From the NCBI RefSeq assembly GCF_000225525.1, contig NZ_AGBF01000032.1, positions 1 through 55,079 on the forward strand: DNA of 55,079 nt, written 5' to 3'. The DNA comes from Streptomyces zinciresistens K42 (GTDB lineage: Bacteria; Actinomycetota; Actinomycetes; Streptomycetales; Streptomycetaceae). Position numbers and translations under genes: made by a program. Below the pieces are notes generated by a model. That model did no database searches and had not been told where the DNA came from. It saw nothing but the letters and a program-made list of their open reading frames with translations. Of the stretch, positions 34,517 to 42,881 are shown piece by piece. The stretch's first letter is position 1. Every line of letters starts with the position of its first letter.

Positions 34517-34868
34517 ACTGGTCTCCGTTCTGACCTCGACACTCAGGACGCTACTCCGAGTCTGCGCCCCGGGCGGCCGAGCCCGTGGGGGTGCCCGGCC
34601 TTCTCCGTTCGACCGCGCCTCGTACCCGGTCAGGCGTTGCAACCCTTCCGTCTCACGCCGGCCCCCGATACGGCGCGTCCGGGGAAGCGGGACCAGCGGG
34701 TCGGCGCAGGCACCGCACTTCTTGCACTTCAGGGGATGACTCGTGATGCGCCGCGGCGTTCTGCATCCGCTTCACCGAGGGCACGACGGCAAGCGAGCGG
34801 TACCGTGCACCGTCGGCACGAACGAGCGACCGCACAATCCGGCCTTCATCAGCTCGCTGCGAGCGGGT
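34517..34868. other. Gap without a recognised gene
   Basis: The 352 bases between the XRE gene and the tRNA contain no supported gene. The XRE frame stays open upstream of its start and includes a Cys cluster (KCKKCGACAD), but no start codon other than a TTG at 34642 precedes it, so I treat this as chance or a relic. Confidence 0.4.
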
Positions 34869-34955
34869 TGGTGCCCAGAGCCGGACTTGAACCGGCACGC
34901 CCGCGAAGGGGCAGCGAGGTTTAAGCTCGCCGTGTCTGCTTTCCACCATCTGGGC
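34869..34955 (-). tRNA. bldA: tRNA-Leu (anticodon UAA), bldA-type
   Basis: The 84-base body (34872-34955) folds cleanly: acceptor GCCCAGA/TCTGGGC, a three-pair D stem GTG/CAC, anticodon stem GCGAG/CTCGC with loop CTTAAAC (anticodon TAA), a class II long variable arm around TGCCCCTTCGCGGGCG, and T stem GCCGG/CCGGC with loop TTCAAGT. The discriminator is A, and CCA is encoded (34869-34871). UAA reads the rare UUA codon, the role of bldA in Streptomyces development. Whether this is the only copy in the genome cannot be told here. Confidence 0.93.
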
Positions 34956-35006
34956 AGGCCATGGGCTCCGCATCGAGATTCCGAGCCTATCGGGACGCAT
35001 CCTCCG

Positions 35007-35031
35007 AACATCGGGCGGGCAGCCCGATGTT
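35007..35031 (+). terminator. Orphan Rho-independent terminator upstream of the ABC exporter
   Basis: AACATCGGGC and GCCCGATGTT form a 10-bp stem with a 5-base loop, followed on the plus strand by GTCTTATTTTATT. No plus-strand gene precedes it. The rest of the gap 34956-35348 shows no gene. Confidence 0.7.
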
Positions 35032-35348
35032 GTCTTATTTTATTGACGTCTGAGGGTGCATCAGCCCGCGGAACAAGCCATCCGCACTTGCCAATAGCCT
35101 TACGTGCGGTGGCCAACGGCGTACGCGGAATGACGGAATTTCACCGCCCGAACAAGGACGCTCCACCTGTTCTCGACACGAACGGCCGTCGGAGGTCCTC
35201 GTCATCCTCAGGTATGACATGACCGCTTCCAGTCCATCCGCAGGCTGTCTTCGGAACCGGAGCAGCGGCTGACTACACGGCGCCGCCCGGCAAGGACGAT
35301 GGATGACGTTCCCTCCGCACACCGTCATCCCCCGAGGAGTGTTCCTTC

Positions 35349-36119
35349 GTGACCACCGCATCCATCGCCGGCCGTGCCACCGCCGTGGCCGCGCGCGCCA
35401 CGGATCTGTCGAAGATCTACGGACAGGGCGAGACCCAGGTGGTCGCCCTGGACCGGGTCACCGTCGAGTTCCGGCAGGCCGAGTTCACGGCGATCATGGG
35501 CCCCTCCGGCTCCGGGAAGTCCACGCTGATGCACTGCGTGGCCGGTCTGGACACCTTCTCCTCCGGGTCGGTGCGCATCGGCGACACCGAGCTGGGCTCC
35601 CTGAAGGACAAGCAGCTCACCAAGTTGCGCCGGGACAAGATCGGCTTCATCTTCCAGGCGTTCAACCTGCTGCCGACGCTGACCGCGCTGGAGAACATCA
35701 CCCTCCCCATGGACATCGCGGGCCGCAAGCCCGACAAGCAGTGGGTGGACTCGGTGATCCGCATGATCGGTCTCGCCGACCGGCTCGGCCACCGCCCCGC
35801 CCAGCTCTCCGGCGGCCAGCAGCAGCGGGTGGCCGTGGCCCGCGCGCTCGCCTCCCGGCCCGAGATCATCTTCGGTGACGAGCCCACCGGCAACCTCGAC
35901 TCGCGCTCGGGCGCCGAGGTGCTCGGCTTCCTGCGCAACTCCGTGCGGGAGATGGGCCAGACGGTCGTCATGGTGACGCACGACCCGGTGGCCGCCGCCT
36001 ACGCGGACCGGGTCGTCTTCCTCGCCGACGGACGGATCGTCGACGAGATGTTCCAGCCGACCGCCGACTCCGTCCTCGACTTCATGAAGCAGTTCGACGC
36101 GAAGGGCCGGACCAGCTGA
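35349..36119 (+). CDS. MacB/LolD-type ABC transporter ATPase
   Basis: The 256-residue ATPase has Walker A GPSGSGKST (51-59), Q-loop FIFQAFNLLPTLTA, signature LSGGQQQRVAVARAL, Walker B IIFGDEPTGNLDS and the switch His in MVTHDPVAAAYAD. The EPTGNLD wording is typical of the mechanotransmission (MacB/LolD/FtsE) class that drives FtsX-like permeases. Start GTG 35349 with GAGGAG upstream. Its stop overlaps the permease start as TGATG. Confidence 0.95.
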   Translation: MTTASIAGRATAVAARATDLSKIYGQGETQVVALDRVTVEFRQAEFTAIMGPSGSGKSTLMHCVAGLDTFSSGSVRIGDTELGSLKDKQLTKLRRDKIGFIFQAFNLLPTLTALENITLPMDIAGRKPDKQWVDSVIRMIGLADRLGHRPAQLSGGQQQRVAVARALASRPEIIFGDEPTGNLDSRSGAEVLGFLRNSVREMGQTVVMVTHDPVAAAYADRVVFLADGRIVDEMFQPTADSVLDFMKQFDAKGRTS

Positions 36120-38653
36120 TGTTCCGCACCGCCCTGCGCAACGTACTGGCGCACAAGGCCCGGCTGCTGATGACCGTGCTCGCCGTGATGCTCGGCGTCG
36201 CGTTCGTCTCCGGCACCCTGGTCTTCGCCGACACCCTCTCCAACGCCTTCCGCAACCAGTCGGCGAAGAGCTACGACGACGTCGCCGTCGCCGTCACCTC
36301 CTACGCCGACTCCGAGGACCCCAAGGCCGAGCCGGGCGTGTCCCGCAAGACCCTGGACGAGATCGCCGCGCTGGACGGCGTCGCCGCCGCCTACGGCCGG
36401 GTCGCCGGCTTCGCCGGGGTCGCCGACCCCGGCGGGAAGCTGATCGGCGTCGGCTGGTCCAACAAGGGCTCCAACTTCGCCCCCGGCAAGGACGGCAAGG
36501 ACCCCGCCTACGCCTTCACCAAGGGTTCCGGCCCGGTGCGCGACGACCAGGTCGCCCTGGACGTGGACTCCGCGGCCAAGGGCGAGTACCAGGTCGGCGA
36601 CCGGGTCCGGGTGGCCACGAACGGACCGGTGAAGGAGTACACCCTCAGCGGCGTGTTCACCACCGAGGACGGCGCGGTGAACGCCGGCGGCAGCCTCGTC
36701 CTCTTCGACACCGCGGTCGCCCAGAAGCAGTACCTCGCGCCCGGCTACTTCCAGGACGTCACCGTCACCGCCGCCCCCGGCGCGTCCGACACGAAGATCC
36801 TCGACGCGGTCAAGCCGCTGCTGCCGGAGTCCGCCGAGGCCGAGACCGGCCAGGCGCTCGCCGACAAGCAGGCCAAGCAGATCGAAGAGGGGCTGGGCAG
36901 CCTCAAGCAGGTCCTGCTCGGCTTCGCCGGCATCGCGCTCTTCGTGGGGATCTTCCTGATCTCCAACACCTTCACGATGCTCGTCGCCCAGCGCACCAAG
37001 GAGATCGCCCTGATGCGGGCCGTCGGCGCCTCGCGCCGGCAGGTCACCCGCTCGGTGCTGGCCGAGGCCGCGCTGGTGGGCCTGGTCGCCTCCTTGGTCG
37101 GCTTCGCCCTCGGGGTCGCTCTCGCGGTCGGACTGCGCTCCGGGATGGCCGCGTTCGACATGAAGATCCCGGACGGCCCGCTGATCCTGTCCGCCACGCC
37201 CGTCGTGGCCGCGGTCGCCGTCGGTGTGCTGATCACGATGTTCGCCGCCTGGCTGCCCGGCCGCCGGGCCGCGAAGATCCCGCCGGTGGCGGCGATGAAC
37301 AGCGTCCACGCGGCGGCCACCACCAAGTCGCTGGTGCTGCGCAACTCCGTCGGCTCGGCCGTCACCGCGCTCGGCGCGGCGGGGATCGTGCTCGGTGCCT
37401 CGACGGGCGGCAGCGGCGGCCGCATGTACATCGGCGCGGGCGCCTTCTTCGCCCTGATCGGCGTGATCATCCTGATCCCGCTGCTGTCCCGGCCGGTGAT
37501 CGCGCTCGTCCGTCCGCTGCTCGTCGGCCCCTTCGGGGTGGCCGGCAAGCTGGCCGGGCAGAACGCGGTCCGCAACCCCCGCCGTACCGGCGCCACCGCC
37601 TCGGCGCTGGCGATCGGGCTGACGCTGGTGACCGGGCTCTCGGTGCTGGGCGTCACGGTCGGCACGGCCATCGACAAGATGACCACGGACAACATCAAGG
37701 CCGACTACATGGTCTCGATGGCCAACGGCGGGGACCTCGACCAGTCCGCGCTCAGGGCGCTGGAGAAGGCCGACGGCGTCTCGGCGGTCTCGCCGCAGCA
37801 GAACGCCTACTTCCAGCTCGCCGGCGACGACTTCGTGTCCGTCTCGGCGGTCACACCGGGCGACATCACCAAGGTCCTGAACGTCGACGTGGTCGCCGGC
37901 GACATCGCCGCCCTCGCCAAGGGCCAGATCGCCGTCGCCGAGAAGACCGCCAAGAAGAAGGGCTGGAAGCCGGGCGACAGCGTCGCCGTCACCTTCAGCG
38001 ACAAGAAGAAGGGCGCCCTGAAGGTCGGGGCCGTCTACCAGAACAGCGAGTTCCTCTCCCCCGTCCTCGTCGACACGAAGGTCGTGAACGCGCACGAGGC
38101 CAAGCCGTCCATCCAGCAGATCTTCGTGAAGACGGACGGCGGCCAGTCAGCGGCCGGCGAGAAGGCCCTGATCAACGCCCTGGGCGACAACCCGGCGATG
38201 ACGGTCATGGACCGCCAGGACATCCGCAACGAGTTCGGCGGGGCCATCAACACCCTGCTGAACATCATGTACGGCCTGCTGGCGATGGCCCTGATCATCG
38301 CGGTCCTCGGGGTGGTCAACACCCTCGCGATGTCGGTCTTCGAACGGCAGCAGGAGATCGGCATGCTGCGCGCGATCGGTCTCGACCGGCGCCGCGTGAA
38401 GCGGATGGTCCGGCTGGAGGCCGTGGTCATCTCGGTGTTCGGCGCGCTGGTAGGCATCGGTCTCGGCGCGTTCCTCGGCTGGGCCATCGGCAAGACCCTC
38501 GCGGACCAGATCCCGGGCTACACGCTGGTCCTGCCCTGGGACCGGATCGGGATCTTCCTGGTGCTGGCCGGTCTGGTCGGTGTGCTGGCCGCGCTGTGGC
38601 CGGCCCGCAACGCCGCCCGGCTGAACATGCTGAACGCGATCAAGACCGAGTAG
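36119..38653 (+). CDS. FtsX-type ABC transporter permease with two MacB-like extracytoplasmic domains
   Basis: The 844-residue permease has an N-terminal membrane helix (KARLLMTVLAVMLGVAFVSG), an extracytoplasmic MacB_PCD-like domain, three FtsX helices (residues about 265-430, with LFVGIFLISNTFTMLVAQRT), a helix pair near 430-480, a second extracytoplasmic domain and a final FtsX triple-helix block (LLAMALIIAVLGVVNTLAMS). RTKEIALMRAVGASRRQV and RQQEIGMLRAIGLDRRRV are the two coupling helices. Such pairs export peptides, lipids or antimicrobials; the substrate is unknown. Confidence 0.95.
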   Translation: MFRTALRNVLAHKARLLMTVLAVMLGVAFVSGTLVFADTLSNAFRNQSAKSYDDVAVAVTSYADSEDPKAEPGVSRKTLDEIAALDGVAAAYGRVAGFAGVADPGGKLIGVGWSNKGSNFAPGKDGKDPAYAFTKGSGPVRDDQVALDVDSAAKGEYQVGDRVRVATNGPVKEYTLSGVFTTEDGAVNAGGSLVLFDTAVAQKQYLAPGYFQDVTVTAAPGASDTKILDAVKPLLPESAEAETGQALADKQAKQIEEGLGSLKQVLLGFAGIALFVGIFLISNTFTMLVAQRTKEIALMRAVGASRRQVTRSVLAEAALVGLVASLVGFALGVALAVGLRSGMAAFDMKIPDGPLILSATPVVAAVAVGVLITMFAAWLPGRRAAKIPPVAAMNSVHAAATTKSLVLRNSVGSAVTALGAAGIVLGASTGGSGGRMYIGAGAFFALIGVIILIPLLSRPVIALVRPLLVGPFGVAGKLAGQNAVRNPRRTGATASALAIGLTLVTGLSVLGVTVGTAIDKMTTDNIKADYMVSMANGGDLDQSALRALEKADGVSAVSPQQNAYFQLAGDDFVSVSAVTPGDITKVLNVDVVAGDIAALAKGQIAVAEKTAKKKGWKPGDSVAVTFSDKKKGALKVGAVYQNSEFLSPVLVDTKVVNAHEAKPSIQQIFVKTDGGQSAAGEKALINALGDNPAMTVMDRQDIRNEFGGAINTLLNIMYGLLAMALIIAVLGVVNTLAMSVFERQQEIGMLRAIGLDRRRVKRMVRLEAVVISVFGALVGIGLGAFLGWAIGKTLADQIPGYTLVLPWDRIGIFLVLAGLVGVLAALWPARNAARLNMLNAIKTE

Positions 38654-38670
38654 GCGGCACGGTACGACGG

Positions 38671-38710
38671 CCAGGGGCCGGGTCTCCCGACACGGGAGCC
38701 CGGCCCCTGG
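38671..38710. terminator. Bidirectional terminator between the ABC permease and cfa
   Basis: CCAGGGGCCGGG-T-CTCCC pairs with GGGAG-CCCGGCCCCTGG, one base bulged, around a short loop between converging genes. Confidence 0.85.
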
Positions 38711-38722
38711 CGCGTGCCCCGG

Positions 38723-40033
38723 TCAACCGCCCTCGCGCTCGGCCCACTTGCGTGCCCGCAGCGGCATCCCCGACGCCCCGGACCCGGCCGGGCGCACCGC
38801 CAGCACCTGGTTGACGCCGATGCGGTTGCGCTCGAAGGACAGCGCGGAGGCCGCCATGTAGAGCAGCCAGACCCGCGCCCGTCCGGCGCCGGCGAGCCCG
38901 GTGGCGCGGGACCAGCCGTCCTCCAGGTTGGCGACCCAGGTGCGCAGCGTCAGCGCGTAGTGCTCGCGGATCGACTCCACGTCCCGCACCTCGAACCCGG
39001 CGCGTTCGAGCTGTCCGACGGTGGTCCCGACGGGCTGGAGCTCGCCGTCGGGGAAGACGTAGGCGTCGATGAACGGGTCGACCCGGTAGGTCGACTCGTC
39101 GCGCTGGGGGCGCCGTCCGATCTGGTGGTTGAGCAGCCGGCCGCCGGGCCGCAGCAGCCGGTGCAGCACGTCCGCGTACTCCAGGTAGCGCTCGGCGCCG
39201 ACGTGTTCGGCCATGCCGATGGAGGAGACGGCGTCGTACGGCCCGTCGTGGACGTCGCGGTAGTCCTGGACGCGGATCTCCACCTTGTCGGTCAGGCCCT
39301 CGTCGGCCACGCGCTTGCGGGCGTACGCCGCCTGCTCCCGGGAGAGGGTGACGCCGACGACGTGGACGCCGTACTCGCGGGCGGCGTGCACGGCCAGGGA
39401 GCCCCAGCCGCAGCCGACGTCGAGCAGCCGCAGGCCGGGCCGCAGGTCCAGCTTGCGGCACACGAGATCCAGCTTGTCGCGCTGGGCGTCCTCCAGGGAG
39501 CCCCGCGGGGGCGGGGCGGGCCAGTAGGCGCAGGAGTACACCATCGAGGGGCCGAGGACGATCTCGTAGAAGTCGTTGCCGACGTCGTAGTGGTGGCTGA
39601 CGGCGCGCCGGTCGGTGCCCCTGGTGTGCAGATGGCGGGCCCGGCGCACCTCCTCGGGGGGCGGGGCGGGCGGCAGCGGGCTCCCGGCGAGCCGGAGGAG
39701 TCCGCGCACCGCGGCCCGCACCTGCGGGTCGCGCAGCGCCTGAGCGGTGCCGCGGGCGTCCTCGTCCCGCTCCCAGACCAGCCCGGCGAGCAGGCCGAGG
39801 GCGGTGTAGAGGTCGCCGTCGACGTCGAGGTCGCCGGCGACCCAGGCGCGGGCGAGGCCCAGTTCCCCGGGCTTCCACAGCAGCCGCCGGACGGCGCGGC
39901 GACGGCGGACGACGAGGGCGGGTGCGTCGGGCGGCCCCGCCTCGGAACCGTCCCAGGCGCGGATGCGCACCGGGAGCGGTACTCCCAGCAACTGTTCGAG
40001 AAGGCCCTTCAGCCGCGCCGCGGCGTCTGCCAT
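38723..40033 (-). CDS. cfa: Cyclopropane-fatty-acyl-phospholipid synthase family protein
   Basis: CFA synthases transfer a methylene from SAM to a cis double bond of membrane lipids. The 436-residue protein shows RAVSHHYDVGNDFYEIVLGP, the SAM motif LLDVGCGWGSLAVHAA, GVTLSREQAAYARKRV, and SIGMAEHVGAERY with the catalytic-pocket Glu/His, then FPDGELQPVG. The N-terminal 130 residues are the family's lipid-binding region. Start ATG 40033 with GGAGGT upstream. Some homologues methylate mycolates or other lipids, so the exact product is inferred. Confidence 0.92.
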   Translation of the reverse strand: MADAAARLKGLLEQLLGVPLPVRIRAWDGSEAGPPDAPALVVRRRRAVRRLLWKPGELGLARAWVAGDLDVDGDLYTALGLLAGLVWERDEDARGTAQALRDPQVRAAVRGLLRLAGSPLPPAPPPEEVRRARHLHTRGTDRRAVSHHYDVGNDFYEIVLGPSMVYSCAYWPAPPPRGSLEDAQRDKLDLVCRKLDLRPGLRLLDVGCGWGSLAVHAAREYGVHVVGVTLSREQAAYARKRVADEGLTDKVEIRVQDYRDVHDGPYDAVSSIGMAEHVGAERYLEYADVLHRLLRPGGRLLNHQIGRRPQRDESTYRVDPFIDAYVFPDGELQPVGTTVGQLERAGFEVRDVESIREHYALTLRTWVANLEDGWSRATGLAGAGRARVWLLYMAASALSFERNRIGVNQVLAVRPAGSGASGMPLRARKWAEREGG

Positions 40034-40192
40034 GGCACACACCTCCGTGATAACGGATCCCGGAATCTCCGACACCACGTAAACACCCGCGGGGCCCCTC
40101 GGCAGTCCCCCACGCGCGTCACGGCCGGGCAAAAAGGTGCAGGAGCCACCCAGTTGGGCCCGCGCCGGGCCGGACGAGCGGCGCGACCGGGG

Positions 40193-40236
40193 GCGCGGCC
40201 GGGGCGGGACCGGGGCGCGGCCGGGGCGGGACCGGG
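40193..40236. repeat. 22-bp perfect tandem repeat
   Basis: Two identical 22-base units (40193-40214 and 40215-40236, beginning GCGCGGCCGGGGCGGGACCG) are followed by a five-base partial copy, directly upstream of the terminator in the cfa-ndh gap. Confidence 0.9.
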
Positions 40237-40247
40237 GCGGGAACGCC

Positions 40248-40285
40248 GAAGGACCTCCCGCACCACGGATGGCGGGAGGTCCTTC
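40248..40285 (-). terminator. Terminator of ndh
   Basis: A 14-bp perfect stem (GAAGGACCTCCCGC / GCGGGAGGTCCTTC) with a ten-base loop, 28 bases after the ndh stop. Confidence 0.85.
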
Positions 40286-40312
40286 GTCCGGCCCGGAGGG
40301 GGCCGGGGAGCG

Positions 40313-41701
40313 TCAGGAGGCCTTGGCCTTCTCGCCCTTGTCGGCGGCGCTCGCGGCGGCGACCGGCGCCGGCTTGGCGGCCTCGTAGAACTCCTCGCGG
40401 GGGGTCTCCAGGGCGCCGAGCGCCACGACCTCGCGCTTGAGGAACATGGCGAGCGTCCAGTCGGCGAAGACGCGGATCTTGCGGTTCCAGGTCGGCATCG
40501 CCAGACCGTGGTAGCCGCGGTGCATGTACCAGGCGAGACGGCCCTTGAGCTTGATCTTCATCTTGCCCATGACGATCATCGCCACGCCCTTGTGGAGGCC
40601 GAGGCCCGCCACCGCGCCCTTGTTGGCGTGCGCGTAGTCCTTCTGCGGGAAGCCCCGCATACCGGAGATCACGTTGTCGCCGAGGACCCGGGCCTGGCGC
40701 AGCGCGTGCTGGGCGTTCGGCGGGCACCAGGCGTTGGGGTTGCCGGCCTTGCGGCCGACGAGGTCCGGGACCTGGGCGTTGTCGCCGGCGGCCCAGACGT
40801 GGTCGGTGCCCGTGACCTGGAGGGTCGGCGCGCAATCGACGTGGCCGCGCGGGCCGAGGGGCAGGCCGAAGCGGGAGAGCGCCGGGTTGGGCTTGACGCC
40901 GGCCGTCCACACGATGGTGTGGGAGTCGACCTCCAGGCCGTTCTTCAGCACCACGTGGCCGTCGACGCAGGAGTCCATGGAGGTGGAGAGGTAGACCTCG
41001 ACCCCGCGGGCCTCCAGGTGCTCGCGGCCGTACTGGCCGAGCTTGGGGCCGACCTCGGGGAGGATCTTGTCGGCGGCGTCGACGAGGATGAACCGCATGT
41101 CCTCGCGGGTGACGCCGGTGTAGTACTTGGCCGCGTCGCGGGCCATGTCCTCGACCTCACCGATGGTCTCCGCGCCGGCGAAGCCGCCGCCGACGAAGAC
41201 GAAGGTGAGTGCCTTGCGGCGGATCTCCTCGTCCGTGGTGGAGTCGGCCTTGTCCAGCTGCTCCAGCACGTGGTTGCGCAGGCCGATGGCCTCCTCGATG
41301 CCCTTCATGCCGATGCCCTGCTCGGCGAGGCCGGGGATCGGGAAGGTGCGGGAGACCGCGCCCATCGCGATGACCAGGTAGTCGAAGGGCAGCTCGTACG
41401 CCTCGCCGACCAGCGGGGCGACCGTGGCGACCTTGCGGTCCTGGTCGATGGTGGTGACCCGGCCGGTGAGGACCTCCGCCTTGGGCAGCACGCGTCGCAG
41501 CGGGACGACGACGTGGCGCGGGGAGATGCTGCCGGCGGCGGCTTCGGGGAGGAAGGGCTGGTAGGTCATGTACGACCGGGGGTCGACGACCGTGACGGTC
41601 GCCTCTCCGTAGCGCATCTTCTTGAGGATGCGCCGAGCTGCGTACAGGCCTACGTACCCACCGCCTACTACGAGGATCCTGGGACGCTCCGTGGTGCTCA
41701 T
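40313..41701 (-). CDS. ndh: Type II NADH dehydrogenase
   Basis: NDH-2 oxidises NADH and reduces menaquinone at the inner membrane face without pumping protons. The 462-residue flavoprotein shows the FAD motif ILVVGGGYVGLYAARRI, TYQPFLPEAAAGS, the NADH motif FVFVGGGFAGAETIGEVED, TIVWTAGVKPN and VWAAGDNAQVPD. A C-terminal amphipathic helix segment (WNRKIRVFADWTLAMFLKRE) probably attaches it to the membrane. Start ATG 41701 has only a weak ribosome binding site. A Rex-like operator lies 320 bases upstream. Confidence 0.94.
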   Translation of the reverse strand: MSTTERPRILVVGGGYVGLYAARRILKKMRYGEATVTVVDPRSYMTYQPFLPEAAAGSISPRHVVVPLRRVLPKAEVLTGRVTTIDQDRKVATVAPLVGEAYELPFDYLVIAMGAVSRTFPIPGLAEQGIGMKGIEEAIGLRNHVLEQLDKADSTTDEEIRRKALTFVFVGGGFAGAETIGEVEDMARDAAKYYTGVTREDMRFILVDAADKILPEVGPKLGQYGREHLEARGVEVYLSTSMDSCVDGHVVLKNGLEVDSHTIVWTAGVKPNPALSRFGLPLGPRGHVDCAPTLQVTGTDHVWAAGDNAQVPDLVGRKAGNPNAWCPPNAQHALRQARVLGDNVISGMRGFPQKDYAHANKGAVAGLGLHKGVAMIVMGKMKIKLKGRLAWYMHRGYHGLAMPTWNRKIRVFADWTLAMFLKREVVALGALETPREEFYEAAKPAPVAAASAADKGEKAKAS

Positions 41702-41943
41702 GCCATCGAGTATCCACCTGCCCCAGGGGGGTCGCTCGTGCGCCCCTTCACAAGCTCTTCCCGCCCCTGTGCTACCATCCCCGGCCCGCGTGACGCAGGT
41801 CATGGTCATGAAGGGGAACCCTCACCCGACATGACCCGTTGCCAATGCCGCGTGAGCTGCCTCTCTGCCCGGCGAGACCCCCTGTGAGCGGTCCGGAACA
41901 GCCTTGCGCGCCGGTCCGCGGAGGCCCCCGTACACCGCCCATC

Positions 41944-41955
41944 TGAACATGTTCA
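41944..41955. promoter_or_regulatory. 12-bp perfect palindrome upstream of ndh
   Basis: TGAACATGTTCA is self-complementary and sits in the 570-base gap between ndh and the small secreted peptide gene. The spacing of its GAAC/GTTC halves (two bases) does not match the SOS box. It may be a binding site for an unidentified regulator. Confidence 0.4.
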
Positions 41956-42020
41956 AGGCCCTGTTCACCCCTCGGAAGGGCCAACCGGGCCACATCCGTG
42001 CCCCGACAGGGCCGAATTCC

Positions 42021-42038
42021 TTGTGAAGAACTTCACGA
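42021..42038. promoter_or_regulatory. Rex-type operator
   Basis: TTGTGAAGAACTTCACGA matches the Rex operator pattern TTGTGAAnnnnTTCACAA at all but one of its defined positions. Rex is the NADH/NAD+-sensing repressor that controls respiratory genes in Streptomyces. The position between ndh and a divergent gene fits redox control of ndh. Confidence 0.75.
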
Positions 42039-42271
42039 ACTTTCTCCGGGCGGCCCCTCCCGCGTGTCGCCGAGGACCCCGAACGGGCCTCCCACAGGCG
42101 CTCATACGCCGGGCGACCTGCTCAGCCGACGACTCCGTACGAGCCCGGACGAACCCCCGGCCGACCGCCGGGACGCCCCCGCGAGGCGGCGCGGACCACC
42201 GCCCCGGAGGGCCGTCACCCGGTCGGCACGCCCGGCGCGAAAATGATCAGAAGCACACATAGCGTGCAGCC

Positions 42272-42472
42272 ATGATCACTTCACAGAAGGCCCTCCTGAA
42301 GGCCACCTCCCGAATAGTCACGGTCGGCGCCGCCCTGGGCATCGCCCTCGCGGCGGGGGCGGCCACCGCCTCCGCGGCCACGGCGGCCCCCGCCCAGCCC
42401 GCCGCCGTCCAGGCCCACGGCGGCGGGGACGACGGCGACTGCAGCGGCGTCATCGTCCTGCTCTGCAACTGA
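42272..42472 (+). CDS. Very small secreted peptide with a two-cysteine tail
   Basis: The 66-residue protein has a signal peptide (basic KALLKATSR, hydrophobic IVTVGAALGIALAAGAA, likely cleavage after ATASA) leaving a mature peptide of about 31 residues. It ends GGGDDGDCSGVIVLLCN, where two Cys seven residues apart could form a loop. There is no strong ribosome binding site. The presence of a terminator right after it (42504-42537) supports a real gene. Function unknown. Confidence 0.65.
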   Translation: MITSQKALLKATSRIVTVGAALGIALAAGAATASAATAAPAQPAAVQAHGGGDDGDCSGVIVLLCN

Positions 42473-42503
42473 CGGACGACCCGCGAGGGTTGACCGCCGC
42501 ACC

Positions 42504-42537
42504 GCGGCCCCGGCTCCTGACGAGGACCCGGGGCCGC
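42504..42537 (+). terminator. Terminator of the small secreted peptide gene
   Basis: A 10-bp stem (GCGGCCCCGG / CCGGGGCCGC) 31 bases after the stop. Confidence 0.7.
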
Positions 42538-42550
42538 CGCACGTCCCCTC

Positions 42551-42817
42551 TCACCTCAACGCCCCTCGCCGGCCCTCCGCGGCGCGCGCCGCACCCGCGC
42601 GGCGCGGCGGCGGCTCCGAGCCGTCGACCGGCCCGCCGCCATGGGCGTCCCGGCCGCGCCGACCGCACCGGGCGGCGATCCGCACCGCGAGGACGCCGGC
42701 ATCAGGAAACCCGCCGGGCCGTCGGGCCCGCATCGGCTCCGGGCCGGCGGCTGCCGGGTCGAGGACGGCGATCTCGTGATCCTCGCCGTCGAGGTCGGTG
42801 ACCGGCGCGGCAGGCAC
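42551..42817 (-). CDS. Doubtful 88-residue reading frame downstream of ppx
   Basis: A GTG-started minus-strand frame in the 409-base gap 42473-42881 has strongly GC-biased third positions and a plausible start of the protein (VTDLDGEDHEIAVLDPAAAG), but it becomes an Arg/Pro/Gly-rich run at the end, has no clear ribosome binding site and matches no family I know. Otherwise I see nothing in this gap. Confidence 0.25.
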   Translation of the reverse strand: MPAAPVTDLDGEDHEIAVLDPAAAGPEPMRARRPGGFPDAGVLAVRIAARCGRRGRDAHGGGPVDGSEPPPRRAGAARAAEGRRGALR

Positions 42818-42881
42818 CGCGGCATCCGGGAGCAGGCGGCCCGGAGCACGGGGACTGCGGGCCGCGTCCCCGGCCGGCGGG

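Noticed and set aside
27411..34955. tRNA-flanked integrative element with attL/attR.
   Set aside because: I found no integrase, and no second copy of the tRNA 3' end (such as CCGGACTTGAACC) elsewhere in the window.
34743..35222. A plus-strand open frame running through the tRNA.
   Set aside because: It covers a perfectly folded tRNA gene and a terminator and matches no family.
41944..41955. SOS box at TGAACATGTTCA.
   Set aside because: The halves GAAC and GTTC are only two bases apart; known actinobacterial LexA boxes need four.
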